Made by a program: the position numbers and the translations under genes. Positions 33,671-42,992 of a stretch of DNA of 64,000 bases are shown here, piece after piece. Origin of the DNA: Faecalimonas umbilicata (GTDB taxonomy: Bacteria > Bacillota > Clostridia > Lachnospirales > Lachnospiraceae); contig NZ_SLZV01000002.1 of assembly GCF_004346095.1 (NCBI RefSeq), positions 120,749 to 184,748 on the forward strand, in the 5' to 3' direction. Below the pieces are notes generated by a model. It saw nothing but the letters and a program-made list of their open reading frames with translations, was not told where the DNA came from and ran no database searches. Numbering within the stretch: position 1 is the first letter of the stretch; every line of letters begins with the position of its first letter.

Positions 33671-33864
33671 TCTCTTCTCTTCCTCATTTATTCTCTCACT
33701 GTGTTTTTTACACCACTGCCACAGACAGCACTCCTCTTCTCTCTTACGAAGGAAGGACGGGAAAATGCTTCCCCGCCCTCAGTTACCTTACACAAAACAC
33801 CTTTTCTGATCCTTGTATGATTCTGACATTTTTCTGAACAGAATTGGTTTTATCTTTTCACCAC

Positions 33865-34488
33865 TTACGCCAGAAATGGATTTGCTGTCTTCTCTGTCTG
33901 AATAGTCGTCGCTGCCATATGCCCTGGATATACCACTGTATTTTCCGGCAGAACAAGAAGCTTCTCCTTGATAGAACGAATCAATGTCGTCTCATCCCCC
34001 GTCGGCAGATCACTCCTTCCGACGGAACACCGAAACAGTGTATCCCCGCTGAACAACATATTCTCTGTCTCCGCGTAATAACAACATCCGCCTGATGTAT
34101 GTCCAGGTGTAAATAATACTTCAAATGTCACTCCTGCAGCCGCAATCTTCTGACCATCCGTCACATAGGTTGCATCCTCAAAGACGTACCCGTTTGTATA
34201 AGTCAAAGAAAGATTTGTCTTCGGATCTGCGATCAGTCCTTTCTCTGCTTCATGGACATATACCGGAACCGGATACTCCTCAAGCAATGCATCCAGCCCC
34301 ATAATATGGTCAAAATGTCCATGTGTCAGAAGCACTGCCTGCGGCTTTAATCCCTCTTCTCGGAGAAATTCTGCCAACTTCTTGGAATATGCCGCCGGAT
34401 CTACAATTACGGCTTCCTTCGTCTGTTCATTCCATGCAACATAACAGTTCGTACTTAATATTCCAGTTAAAAAACGTTCTACTTTCAT
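33865..34488 (-). CDS. Metallo-beta-lactamase fold hydrolase (glyoxalase II-like)
   Basis: The 207-residue protein has the metal-binding motif THGHFDH (variant of HxHxDH), the later GHTSGGCCYY and LFSGDTLFRCSVGRSDLP, and a terminal YPGHM histidine. This is a glyoxalase II/YcbL-like hydrolase, which splits thioesters or similar small compounds in the cytoplasm. It follows relA by nine bases on the same strand, an arrangement common in Clostridia, and is probably cotranscribed with it. The ribosome site is weak and very close to the ATG, consistent with translational coupling. Confidence 0.9.
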   Translation of the reverse strand: MKVERFLTGILSTNCYVAWNEQTKEAVIVDPAAYSKKLAEFLREEGLKPQAVLLTHGHFDHIMGLDALLEEYPVPVYVHEAEKGLIADPKTNLSLTYTNGYVFEDATYVTDGQKIAAAGVTFEVLFTPGHTSGGCCYYAETENMLFSGDTLFRCSVGRSDLPTGDETTLIRSIKEKLLVLPENTVVYPGHMAATTIQTEKTANPFLA

Positions 34489-34497
34489 CTCTTTTTG

Positions 34498-36801
34498 TTA
34501 CCCCACACTACGTTCTATATCGATCACGCCTTCTAACTGACGCATCTTTTCAATCAGTCTTGCCAATTCCTCACGACCGCGCACAATAAATCCCATCTCA
34601 ATGGTCGCAGTTCCCTGCTTACTAGTACGCACATTCATGGACTTGACATCAATCTTATTCTCCGTAAAGATCTTGGAAATCTCCATCAGCATTCCCTGCC
34701 GATCTGTCGCATACATCTTAATCTCTGCCATATACTGTCCATTGGATGCATCGCTTTCTGTCTGTTCCCACTCTGCATCGATCAGCCGTGCACGCTCTGC
34801 ATTAGACAAGTGAAGAATATTGACACAGTCTGTGCGATGAATCGACATTCCTCTTCCTCTTGTCACAAATCCCACGATCTCATCTCCCGGCACCGGATTG
34901 CAGCACCTTGAAAAACGGACTGCAATATCATCGATTCCTTTTACGACAATTCCGCTCTTTGATTTTGCGATGTGCACTTTATGTTTGGACGCCTCTGACA
35001 CTTTCTCAAGAATCGTCTCATCCGTGATCTCTTCCTTGTGATCCTTCTGATATTCCTCAGCAAGGCGATTGACAATCTGTCCCTCCTTGAGTCCTCCATG
35101 TCCCAACGCCGCAAGCACTGCATCCCAGTCTCGGAATCCATATTTCTTCTGCACAACTTGCATATATTTTGGCTTTGTCAGGTCACTCAACACGAGAGAT
35201 TTTGCCTTGCAATAAGCCTGAAGCATCTCTTTTCCGCGGATGATATTCTCCTCTTTGAACTCCTTCTTAAACCACTGATTGATCTTATTCTTTGCCTGCG
35301 TACTCTTGACGATCGACAACCAGTCACGGCTCGGCCCCTTAGAATTCTGTGATGTCAGTATCTCAATGCGGTCTCCGTTCTGAATCTTGTAATCAATCGT
35401 CACAAGCTTTCCGTTGACTCTCGCCCCGACCATCTTGTTGCCGACTGCCGAGTGGATCGCATAGGCGAAATCAATCGGTGTCGAACCATTTGGAAGATTT
35501 TTCACGTCTCCGTTCGGCGTAAAGCAGTAAACATCTTCGGCAAACAGATCCAGACCGCCCTTTAACAGACTTAAAAATTCACGATTGTCCGTATTCTGCT
35601 GCCACTCGAGAATCTGCCTGAGCCAGCTTAACTTCTCCTCTTCCTGCATGGCAATATTCTTCTTGCCATCCCCGCTCTCTTTGTACTTCCAGTGTGCTGC
35701 AATACCATACTCGGCCGTCTTGTGCATCTCCTTCGTTCGGATCTGGATCTCAAACGGCTGTCCTGCAGGTCCCATCAGCGTTGTATGTAAAGACTGGTAC
35801 ATATTTGCCTTTGGCATCGCAATATAATCTTTAAATCTTCCCGGAATCGGTGTGTACATCTCATGTATCACACCAAGCGCGGCATAACAATCCTTCACCG
35901 TATCTACGATGATGCGGACCGCAAACAGATCATAGACCTGATCTACTGTCTTATCCTGATTGACCATCTTTTTATAGATACTGAAGAAATGCTTCACTCT
36001 GCCATAGACTTCTGCCTGAATGTCCGCATTCTTCATATGGCTTGCCACCTCATCTACAATCTGCTGTACAAATTCCTCCCGCTCTGTCTTCCGGTCATTA
36101 ATCTGCTTCACAAGATCATAGAACACTTCCGGCTGATAGTACTTCAGCGCCAGATCGTCCAGTTCTTTCTTGATTTTAGAAATTCCAAGTCTCTGTGCGA
36201 TCGGAGCGTAGATATCCATCGTCTCTCTCGCCTTCTCCTTCTGCTTGTGCGGTGGCCAGAACTGTGCCGTACGCATATTATGCAGACGGTCTGCCAGCTT
36301 CACGATGATCACACGGATATCCTTGGACATCGCAAGAAACATCTTCCTTAAGTTCTCTGCCTGAAGTTCCATCTTATCGACATCTTTTGAATAAGATAAC
36401 TGTCCAAGCTTTGTGACCCCCTCCACAAGAAGTGCTACCTCCGCGCCGAATTCCCTCTCAATATCATCCCTCGTCATGATCGTATCTTCCACAGCATCAT
36501 GCAAAATTCCTGCAACGATCGTCTCTTTATCCATCTCAAGCTCTGCCAGAATGATTCCTACCCAAAGTGGATGGATGATGTAAGGCTCTCCGGACTTCCT
36601 CTTCTGTCCTTCGTGAGCCTGCTTTGCAATCCGGTATGCCTTCTCGATCATAGAGATATCTGCCGATGGATGATACTCTCTTATCCTCTTGATTAATGAC
36701 TGGTACAACAGTTCGGGATCTTGATAGTCTTCCGGCTCCTTAACTGCGTGGCCGTCCACCATTTTAAATTCTTTTGGTCTGATTTCCAGTGTTTCTGACA
36801 T
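34498..36801 (-). CDS. relA: Bifunctional (p)ppGpp synthetase/hydrolase
   Basis: The 767-residue RelA/SpoT homologue has an HD hydrolase domain (HPLWVGIILAELEMD, ILHDAVEDT, LADRLHNMRT), the synthetase domain (about 230-390, with GRVKHFFSIYKKM and the GRFKDYIAMPKANMYQSLHTT region), TGS (VYCFTPNGDVKNLPNGSTPIDFAYAIHS) and a C-terminal ACT domain. It makes and destroys the stringent-response alarmones. The HD histidine-aspartate pair is present, so hydrolysis should be active. GGAGGG is 7 bases before the ATG. recJ lies upstream and the metallo-hydrolase downstream on the same strand. Confidence 0.96.
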   Translation of the reverse strand: MSETLEIRPKEFKMVDGHAVKEPEDYQDPELLYQSLIKRIREYHPSADISMIEKAYRIAKQAHEGQKRKSGEPYIIHPLWVGIILAELEMDKETIVAGILHDAVEDTIMTRDDIEREFGAEVALLVEGVTKLGQLSYSKDVDKMELQAENLRKMFLAMSKDIRVIIVKLADRLHNMRTAQFWPPHKQKEKARETMDIYAPIAQRLGISKIKKELDDLALKYYQPEVFYDLVKQINDRKTEREEFVQQIVDEVASHMKNADIQAEVYGRVKHFFSIYKKMVNQDKTVDQVYDLFAVRIIVDTVKDCYAALGVIHEMYTPIPGRFKDYIAMPKANMYQSLHTTLMGPAGQPFEIQIRTKEMHKTAEYGIAAHWKYKESGDGKKNIAMQEEEKLSWLRQILEWQQNTDNREFLSLLKGGLDLFAEDVYCFTPNGDVKNLPNGSTPIDFAYAIHSAVGNKMVGARVNGKLVTIDYKIQNGDRIEILTSQNSKGPSRDWLSIVKSTQAKNKINQWFKKEFKEENIIRGKEMLQAYCKAKSLVLSDLTKPKYMQVVQKKYGFRDWDAVLAALGHGGLKEGQIVNRLAEEYQKDHKEEITDETILEKVSEASKHKVHIAKSKSGIVVKGIDDIAVRFSRCCNPVPGDEIVGFVTRGRGMSIHRTDCVNILHLSNAERARLIDAEWEQTESDASNGQYMAEIKMYATDRQGMLMEISKIFTENKIDVKSMNVRTSKQGTATIEMGFIVRGREELARLIEKMRQLEGVIDIERSVG

Positions 36802-36888
36802 CTCGATCCCTCCTTCTCCTTTGCTTCAAACGATATTGTTTAGTATATCACTTTTTTTGCTTTGAAACAACATTTATATCATATCGAA

Positions 36889-38604
36889 TCACCTGTAATT
36901 TTGTATCACGATCTGAAGTGTCTTCTGTCCACGGAATTCATTGACCGATGGATAATACGTCGCTGTGATTTTTCCCCCTGCTCTCCTGATTTTTTCCAGA
37001 CATTCCTGTGCCTCTCCAAAATAAATCGCATCCATCACCGTTCCTCCCAAGTCTTTCACTTGCATCTTCAGCACATTCTGATTTTTTCCTAGGATCCGGC
37101 TATTTAGGACAAGCATATCTTTTTCTACAAAAACCGGTTTCGTATTTCCTTTTCCAAACGGTTCCAGAAGTTCCAGTTCCTCTACCAGTTCCTCTGTCAC
37201 ATATCGGAGTGGCATCTGCATGTCGATCGATACTTTCTCACAGAAATCTTCTTCTGTCAGCACTGTTTTCTCATTCAGTTGTCTGCGAAATACTTCGATA
37301 TTCTCTTCCGGAAGCGATAATCCTGCTGCCATCTTATGTCCTCCAAACTTGGTAAACAAAGCTTTGCACTTACTCATCTCCTCGTACATATCATAATTCT
37401 CGATCGACCTGCCAGAGCCCTTTGCTCCCTGTTCTGCTTTTGTAAGAATAAATACCGGCTTGTGATACCGTTCTCTGATCCGTCCGGCAATGATTCCGGC
37501 CAGACTTTCATGGCAGTCCGGAAGAAAAATCACAAGCACTTTGTCTTCCTGAAGCGCTGTTGTCTCTACCATCTTCACCGCCTCCTCGACCCCTGCCTGT
37601 GTCATTTCTTTTCGGCTGTCATTCAATGCTTTTAGATCCCCCGCAAGCAGATCTGCCTCCCTCCGGCTAGAGGCTCGCAAAAGTTCCAATGCCCGTTTCG
37701 CCGTGTCAAGCCTTCCTCCCGCATTCAGGCATGGTCCGATGACAAATCCAATATGATATGCAGACAAATGTGCCCGGTCAACGCCGGTGCATTCGATCAA
37801 CGCATCCAGTCCATAGTTTTTTGTACACTTTAGCATCTCCAGTCCTTGCTTTACAAAAATGCGGTTTTCTCCGACAAGATCCATCACATCCCCTACCGTC
37901 GCAATCGCCACATTTTCCATCAGATAATCTACGTCTTCCACGTCCTGCCCCATCACATTGAAGAGTGTTTCTACCAGCTTATAAGCCACTGCCGCACCAC
38001 ATAGGGAAGAGAACGGATATTCACAGTCGATCCGCTTCGGATCAACGACCGCATCTGCCGGTGGAAGTTCATACACTTTTTCCCCATTTTTTTCTTCATA
38101 TGGGATTTCATGATGGTCCGTGACAATGATCGTCATCCCCATCTTCTTCGCATAGGCAATCTCTTCTGCCGCCGCAATTCCATTGTCACAAGTGATGATT
38201 GTGTCGATCCCCGCCTCCAGCGCACGGTTGATCAATTCCTGATTCAGTCCATATCCATCTTTCATACGATCCGGGATGTCGCTGTCCACAACTCCACCAA
38301 GCTTTTCTATTCCTTCCAAAAGGATATATGTTGCATTCACCCCGTCAATATCATAATCCCCAATCACCCGGATCGGCTTTTTCTCCCGGATCTTCTCACT
38401 TAAAATTTCCACTGCACGGTCCATATCTTTCATCAGAATTCCATCGTGGAGTTCTGCGATCGTTCCGTTTAAATAAAGTCTGATCTCTTCCTCATCCGTG
38501 ATCTCCCGGTTCCGGATCAGTCTTGCGAGAATGGGGCTGATGTGAAATTTCTGTGCAATTTCCTGAAACGGTGCACCCTTCCGCATAATAAACCATTTTT
38601 CCAT
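36889..38604 (-). CDS. recJ: Single-strand DNA 5'-3' exonuclease RecJ
   Basis: The protein (571 residues from this start) has the DHH phosphoesterase motifs DYDIDGVNATYIL, CDNGIAAAEEI and VTDHHEIP, then the DHHA1 region with GGHKMAAG and an OB domain. It degrades single-stranded DNA in recombination and mismatch repair. The open frame runs upstream to 38706, but that extension crosses the secDF terminator hairpin and carries no RecJ-like sequence, whereas GAGG is placed 6 bases before the ATG at 38604 (another ATG is at 38607). It is followed by relA. Confidence 0.93.
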   Translation of the reverse strand: MEKWFIMRKGAPFQEIAQKFHISPILARLIRNREITDEEEIRLYLNGTIAELHDGILMKDMDRAVEILSEKIREKKPIRVIGDYDIDGVNATYILLEGIEKLGGVVDSDIPDRMKDGYGLNQELINRALEAGIDTIITCDNGIAAAEEIAYAKKMGMTIIVTDHHEIPYEEKNGEKVYELPPADAVVDPKRIDCEYPFSSLCGAAVAYKLVETLFNVMGQDVEDVDYLMENVAIATVGDVMDLVGENRIFVKQGLEMLKCTKNYGLDALIECTGVDRAHLSAYHIGFVIGPCLNAGGRLDTAKRALELLRASSRREADLLAGDLKALNDSRKEMTQAGVEEAVKMVETTALQEDKVLVIFLPDCHESLAGIIAGRIRERYHKPVFILTKAEQGAKGSGRSIENYDMYEEMSKCKALFTKFGGHKMAAGLSLPEENIEVFRRQLNEKTVLTEEDFCEKVSIDMQMPLRYVTEELVEELELLEPFGKGNTKPVFVEKDMLVLNSRILGKNQNVLKMQVKDLGGTVMDAIYFGEAQECLEKIRRAGGKITATYYPSVNEFRGQKTLQIVIQNYR

Positions 38605-38617
38605 CATATACCTCATC

Positions 38618-38665
38618 GAAAAACAGGGGCAGAAGAACCTCCTCGTTCTCCCGCCCCTGTCTTTT
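38618..38665 (-). terminator. Terminator after secDF
   Basis: ACAGGGGC pairs with GCCCCTGT, with a GAAC/GTTC inner stem; T residues follow on the minus strand. It lies between secDF and recJ, so recJ transcription must start here or pass through. Confidence 0.85.
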
Positions 38666-38666
38666 T

Positions 38667-40808
38667 CTATTTTTTCTTCTGAATCTTTGTCCTCATAATG
38701 TACCAAAGTGCACCTGTGATCGTAATTGAAGAGAAAGTTCCTCCTACGATTCCAACCATCAGTGGTGCCGCAAATTCTTTCACAGAGCTTACTCCGAGAA
38801 TAAAGAGAATTACAACCATAACAAAAGTTGTAAAGTTCGTATAGATACTTCTTGTCAGTGTCTCAGAAATACAGCGGTTGACAAGTGTCGCCAAATCTTC
38901 ATTACGTTTTTGCACTTTCAATTCCTCACGGATACGGTCGAAGATAACGATCGTCGAGTTGATCGAATATCCGACCATTGTCAAAATACATGCGATAAAT
39001 GTATTTCCGACAGAAATTCTTGCCACTCCATAGAAAACTACAACAAACAGTACGTCATTTAACAATGCGATGACTGCACTTGTTGCAAAGCGCACATCTT
39101 TAAAGCGGAACCAAATATACAGAAGCATGCAGGCTGTCGCGATTAAAAGCGCAACAACTGCGTCGCTTCTCATCTCGGAACTTACGGTAGAGCTGATATT
39201 CTCAGAAGTGATCAGACTTTCGTCCACATCAAAATTGTCTACCATTGCTTTATTAAATGCTTCACGCTCCTCTAAGTCAAGACTTCTCGTTTTGATAATG
39301 ACCGCATTGGAACCATCAACTTTTTGTGTCTGCACATTTGCATCTTTTGTAATCTTCTCAACAACCGGAACCACTTTGGAATCAATCTCTTTGATTGAGT
39401 AATCCTCATTGAATGTCACATTTGTGGAAGTACCGCCCATAAATTCCAGGCTGTACTTAAATGCCCCCTGCCCTTTTGCTGCATGGTATCCCATGATTCC
39501 AAGTCCGCCGAGGATGATCACTCCGGAGATAGCAAAGCAGACTGCTTTCTTTCCGAGGAAGTTACGAACTTTCGTTGTCTTCTTCGCTCCATAAAACTTC
39601 ACATCTCGGAAACCAATCGCATACAGCGAGAAGATAATGATTCTTGTAATGAACAGTGCCGTAAACATGGACACAACTACACCAAGTGCAAGTGTCTGTG
39701 CAAAACCTTTGACACTTCCTGTTCCTTTTAATCCAAGTACCAGTGCTGCGATCAATGTTGTGATATTTCCATCAATGATTGCAGACAATGCTTTCTGAAA
39801 TCCGATGCGAAGCGCTGATTTCACAGCCCTTCCTGCTGCCAGTTCTTCTCTGACTCTCGCAAAAATAATGACATTTGCATCGACCGCCATACCGATAGAC
39901 AGCACGATACCAGCGATACCCGGCAGAGTCAATGTGATATTAAATGCATTTAAAAGTACCAGTGTCAGTCCTGTGTAAATGATCAGAGCAATGCTGGATG
40001 CAAATCCCGGAAGCAGATAGACAATACACATAAATACAAGCACGATCGCAAGTCCGATCGCTCCTGCAAGAAGACTTGTGCTGATTGCCTCTTCTCCGAG
40101 CTGCGCTCCGACTACATTAGAGCGAAGTTCTTCCAGTTCCAGCTGAAGTCCTCCGATACGGATTGTAGATGCCAGATTTTCTGCCTCTTCATAGGAAGCC
40201 ATTCCGTCTATATAGGCCTGTCCGCCATCAATCTCAGACTGTACAACCGGATTGCTGATCGTCTTTCCATCATAGACGATCGCAATCTGTTTTCCAAGAT
40301 TTTCCGCTGTCGCCTTGGCAAATTTATCTGTACCGTCCTTTGTGAGGATCAGTTCCACGATATATTCTTTATTGTTCATCTCATCCTGCGTTGTCTTTGC
40401 AGAAGCTGTTTTCACATCCGTTCCTTCTAAGACAACGTTTCCTTCTGAATCCTGGAATACCAATGACCCCGGTTTTCCAAGCTCATCGAGAATCTTATTT
40501 GCATCTGTCACACCCGGAATCTCAATGTTGATCCGATCGTCACCTTCCTGGTAAACTGTCGCCTCTGTGCTATACTGCTCCACACGCTTTTGAAGCTTGT
40601 AGATTGTATCACTCATCTGCTCTGAAGTAGGATTTTTATCCTTCGCCTGATAGGTAATACTCACACCACCGGCAAGGTCCAGCCCCAGTGTGATGTTCTT
40701 TGCAGAACCAATCTTTCCCTTTCCGAATCCGACGATTGTCGTAAATCCGAGCAAAACGATCAGAAGTGTAGTCGCAATCAGGCTCCATACTCCTCTTGAT
40801 TTTTTCAT
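38667..40808 (-). CDS. secDF: Protein translocase subunit SecDF (fused)
   Basis: This 713-residue protein joins SecD and SecF in one chain. It has an N-terminal membrane anchor, LGLDLAGGVSITYQA, a large extracytoplasmic domain, six C-terminal SecD helices (LPGIAGIVLSIGMAVDANVIIFARVREE), a linker near residue 410-430 and the SecF half (with GYSINSTIVIFDRIREE). The motor uses the proton gradient to help pull exported proteins through SecYEG. Separate SecD and SecF are the general rule, fused forms occur in Firmicutes. The scfB gene is only 20 bases upstream. No yajC gene is adjacent. Confidence 0.95.
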   Translation of the reverse strand: MKKSRGVWSLIATTLLIVLLGFTTIVGFGKGKIGSAKNITLGLDLAGGVSITYQAKDKNPTSEQMSDTIYKLQKRVEQYSTEATVYQEGDDRINIEIPGVTDANKILDELGKPGSLVFQDSEGNVVLEGTDVKTASAKTTQDEMNNKEYIVELILTKDGTDKFAKATAENLGKQIAIVYDGKTISNPVVQSEIDGGQAYIDGMASYEEAENLASTIRIGGLQLELEELRSNVVGAQLGEEAISTSLLAGAIGLAIVLVFMCIVYLLPGFASSIALIIYTGLTLVLLNAFNITLTLPGIAGIVLSIGMAVDANVIIFARVREELAAGRAVKSALRIGFQKALSAIIDGNITTLIAALVLGLKGTGSVKGFAQTLALGVVVSMFTALFITRIIIFSLYAIGFRDVKFYGAKKTTKVRNFLGKKAVCFAISGVIILGGLGIMGYHAAKGQGAFKYSLEFMGGTSTNVTFNEDYSIKEIDSKVVPVVEKITKDANVQTQKVDGSNAVIIKTRSLDLEEREAFNKAMVDNFDVDESLITSENISSTVSSEMRSDAVVALLIATACMLLYIWFRFKDVRFATSAVIALLNDVLFVVVFYGVARISVGNTFIACILTMVGYSINSTIVIFDRIREELKVQKRNEDLATLVNRCISETLTRSIYTNFTTFVMVVILFILGVSSVKEFAAPLMVGIVGGTFSSITITGALWYIMRTKIQKKK

Positions 40809-40828
40809 GTCCTGTTACCTTCTTTCCC

Positions 40829-42229
40829 TTACTCTGCCAATGCTGCCTTCATCATGATCGCGCATTCTACACGCTTTCTTTCCATCTCGCATCCGATGTC
40901 ATATGTGTCATGGATCGATCCGTGGAACTTCTGAGAGTTCGCCATACAACCACCGCTGCAGTAGAACTTCGCAAAACAATTCTTACATTTTTCCTTGGAG
41001 TATACACTACATCCCCGGAATTCCTCTGCGATCTCCGGCTTCACAATTCCGTCATCTACATTTCCCATTAGGAACTCTTCTTCTCCTACAAACTGATGAC
41101 AAGGGTAAAGATCTCCCCAAGGCGTCACTGCAAGATACTCTGTGCCTGAACCACATCCGGACAATCTCTTTGCAACGCACGGACCACCGTCGAGATCGAT
41201 CATGAAGTGGAAGAAATTCACTCCTTTTCCTTCCTTCTCTCTCTCTACAAGTGCTTTTGCAAGTGCATCGTACTCTTCAAAGATCTTTGGAAGGTCCTCT
41301 TTTTTAATAGAATAGAAATCTGAATCTTCCCCTACGACCGGTTCAATAGAGATCTGCTTGAAACCAAGATCTGCAAAATGCAGCACATCTTTAGAAAAAT
41401 CAAGGTTATCTCTTGTAAATGTCCCACGCACATAGTATTTCTCTTGATTTCTGCTATCTGCAAGCTTCTGGAATTTCGGCACGATCAGATCATAACTTCC
41501 CTTTCCATTGCGGAACGGACGCATCTTATCGTTGACTTCCTTTCTTCCATCAAGACTTAAGACAACATTGTCCATCTCTTTGTTGACAAATTCCTGTACC
41601 TCATCATTTAAAAGTACACCGTTTGTTGTGATCGTAAAACGGAAATTTTTGTTATGTATCTTTTCCTGCTCACGTCCGTATGCCACCAGGTCTTTGACAA
41701 CCTGCCAGTTCATCAAAGGCTCTCCTCCAAAGAAGTCTACTTCCAGATTTCTTCTGTTTCCAGAGTTTGCGATCAGGAAATCCAGCGCTTTCTTTCCAAC
41801 TTCATAGGACATCAGCGCTCTTCTTCCATGATATTCTCCTTCTTCTGCAAAACAATATTTGCAGGCAAGATTACAGTCATGTGCGATGTGCATACAGAGC
41901 GCCTTTACCACTGTCTTTCTCTGCTTCACTTCCCCGATATACTGTTCATAAATATCTTTTGTAAACAACTGACCTGCTTCTGTCAGTTCCACGATATCTC
42001 CATAGGCATCTTTCAGATCACTCTCTGCATATTTTGCTGAAAGCTTCTCCAAAAGCCCTGCTGCTGTTTCTTCTTTTTTTAATTCTTCCACAGGATTTTC
42101 TGCCTGATCTATTCCCATTGTATCCAGCGCCTGAATGACATCATAGCAAAGTTCATCCACAACATGAACGGAACCGCTGTTGACATCCAGCACGATGTGA
42201 TACCCATTATTTACATACTGATGAATCAC
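40829..42229 (-). CDS. scfB: Thioether-forming SCIFF peptide maturase (radical SAM/SPASM)
   Basis: This 466-residue enzyme modifies the six-Cys ranthipeptide encoded just upstream. It has an N-terminal RiPP-recognition-like region, the radical SAM motif C-x3-C-x2-C (HDCNLACKYCFAEEG), and a C-terminal SPASM region rich in Cys (CKNCFAKFYCSGGCMANS) for auxiliary 4Fe-4S clusters. The family joins a Cys sulfur to the gamma carbon of Thr. The start is GTG (42229) with AAGGAG about 10 bases upstream. Between it and scfA is a terminator-like hairpin, so the maturase is probably expressed less than its substrate. Confidence 0.95.
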   Translation of the reverse strand: MIHQYVNNGYHIVLDVNSGSVHVVDELCYDVIQALDTMGIDQAENPVEELKKEETAAGLLEKLSAKYAESDLKDAYGDIVELTEAGQLFTKDIYEQYIGEVKQRKTVVKALCMHIAHDCNLACKYCFAEEGEYHGRRALMSYEVGKKALDFLIANSGNRRNLEVDFFGGEPLMNWQVVKDLVAYGREQEKIHNKNFRFTITTNGVLLNDEVQEFVNKEMDNVVLSLDGRKEVNDKMRPFRNGKGSYDLIVPKFQKLADSRNQEKYYVRGTFTRDNLDFSKDVLHFADLGFKQISIEPVVGEDSDFYSIKKEDLPKIFEEYDALAKALVEREKEGKGVNFFHFMIDLDGGPCVAKRLSGCGSGTEYLAVTPWGDLYPCHQFVGEEEFLMGNVDDGIVKPEIAEEFRGCSVYSKEKCKNCFAKFYCSGGCMANSQKFHGSIHDTYDIGCEMERKRVECAIMMKAALAE

Positions 42230-42266
42230 TTGTGTTCTGCTCCTTTCTTCTTAACGCAAAGACAAA

Positions 42267-42286
42267 GCAGCGACCGAAGCCGCTGC
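42267..42286 (-). terminator. Attenuator hairpin between scfA and scfB
   Basis: GCAGCGGC/GTCGCTGC with a TTCG tetraloop, followed by TTTGTCTTT on the minus strand. The tail is imperfect, so partial termination is expected, giving more precursor than maturase message. Confidence 0.75.
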
Positions 42287-42312
42287 CTGATCTCAATCTG
42301 TGCGATGTTAGC

Positions 42313-42456
42313 TTATTTCTTTTGTTCGCAAGTTTGATTTCCAACTGTGCAAGATGTCTTACATGCTGACTGACAAGATGTCTGGCATTCTCCACATCCG
42401 CCTTTTTTCATTGTATTGTTTAATGTCTGAGTATTTAATGTTTTAATGTGCTTCAT
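42313..42456 (-). CDS. scfA: Six-cysteine ranthipeptide precursor SCIFF
   Basis: This is a 47-residue precursor, too short for many gene callers. It starts MKHIKTLNTQTLNN, then MKKGG, and has Cys at 21, 24, 28, 32, 36 and 43. Cys32 followed by Thr37 matches the spacing of the thioether found in characterised SCIFF peptides. AAGGAGG is 5-6 bases before the ATG. It has its own extended -10 promoter and is followed by an attenuator and by scfB. SCIFF genes are near universal in Clostridia, and the cell function is still unknown. Confidence 0.97.
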   Translation of the reverse strand: MKHIKTLNTQTLNNTMKKGGCGECQTSCQSACKTSCTVGNQTCEQKK

Positions 42457-42492
42457 CTTACATTCCTCCTTAAATTAGCATTAACTTAGCTT

Positions 42493-42501
42493 ATTATATC
42501 A
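42493..42501 (-). promoter_or_regulatory. Extended -10 promoter of scfA
   Basis: TGATATAAT on the minus strand is an extended -10 with no good -35, 37 bases before the scfA start codon. An A/T hairpin around the stop codon of the upstream TIGR04086 gene (42512-42536) may end that transcript. Confidence 0.6.
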
Positions 42502-42530
42502 CATGCATGTAAGATTTAAAAGACTTTCTT

Positions 42531-42905
42531 TTAAGAAATCATTCCACCCGCCATTCCACCTGCCGCACAGAGCAGGAACGACGTCAAAATATTCGTCCCA
42601 TTTCCTTGTAAGGTACGATAAATCCCAAAGGAAATCAAAAGCAATAACCCGAAATATAAAATTCCGACCACAAGTCCCCACAAAAATTTTCTCATTTTGG
42701 AAAGCTTCCCGATCACAAGTCCGCCCACAAATGTGGACAGCACATAGATCGCTGTAATCCCCGCCGTCACCTTTTCCTCACTGAACTCCATCTTGTATAC
42801 AAGCAGCGTCAGCAGCAAAAGAAGTAAGCCGGTCACAACGTAAGCTGCCATCAGCGCCTTTAACACCCATGTGACTTTCATTTCCTGTCTGATTGTCTTC
42901 TCCAT
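42531..42905 (-). CDS. TIGR04086 family membrane protein
   Basis: The 124-residue protein has four hydrophobic segments (about 12-37, 46-64, 70-93 and 100-122) and Gly-rich turns near the end (CAAGGMAGGMIS). The pattern and the position next to scfA identify it as the TIGR04086 family, which is regularly found near the SCIFF genes and secDF in Clostridia. The function is not known. GGGAGGG is 7 bases before the ATG. Conserved neighbourhood hints at a role in export or membrane handling of the ranthipeptide, but this is only association. Confidence 0.85.
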   Translation of the reverse strand: MEKTIRQEMKVTWVLKALMAAYVVTGLLLLLLTLLVYKMEFSEEKVTAGITAIYVLSTFVGGLVIGKLSKMRKFLWGLVVGILYFGLLLLISFGIYRTLQGNGTNILTSFLLCAAGGMAGGMIS

Positions 42906-42992
42906 TGTCGTCCCTCCCAGATTTCAAGCGTATTTGCACCAAATAATAAGTACACTCTAATCTATGCCCGTCCACAATGTTTTATGACCATC

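Noticed and set aside
33671..33864. Possible terminator or leader before hemZ
   Set aside because: A GC-rich stem is present but lacks a T run, and no riboswitch pattern or T-box motif was recognised.
38605..38706. Longer N-terminal extension of recJ
   Set aside because: The extra codons run through a strong terminator hairpin, contain no RecJ-like sequence, and a ribosome site exists for the internal ATG.
40829..42456. Treating the six-Cys peptide locus as a new RiPP system
   Set aside because: Precursor length, Cys spacing and the maturase identify the known SCIFF family; only its local regulation is notable.
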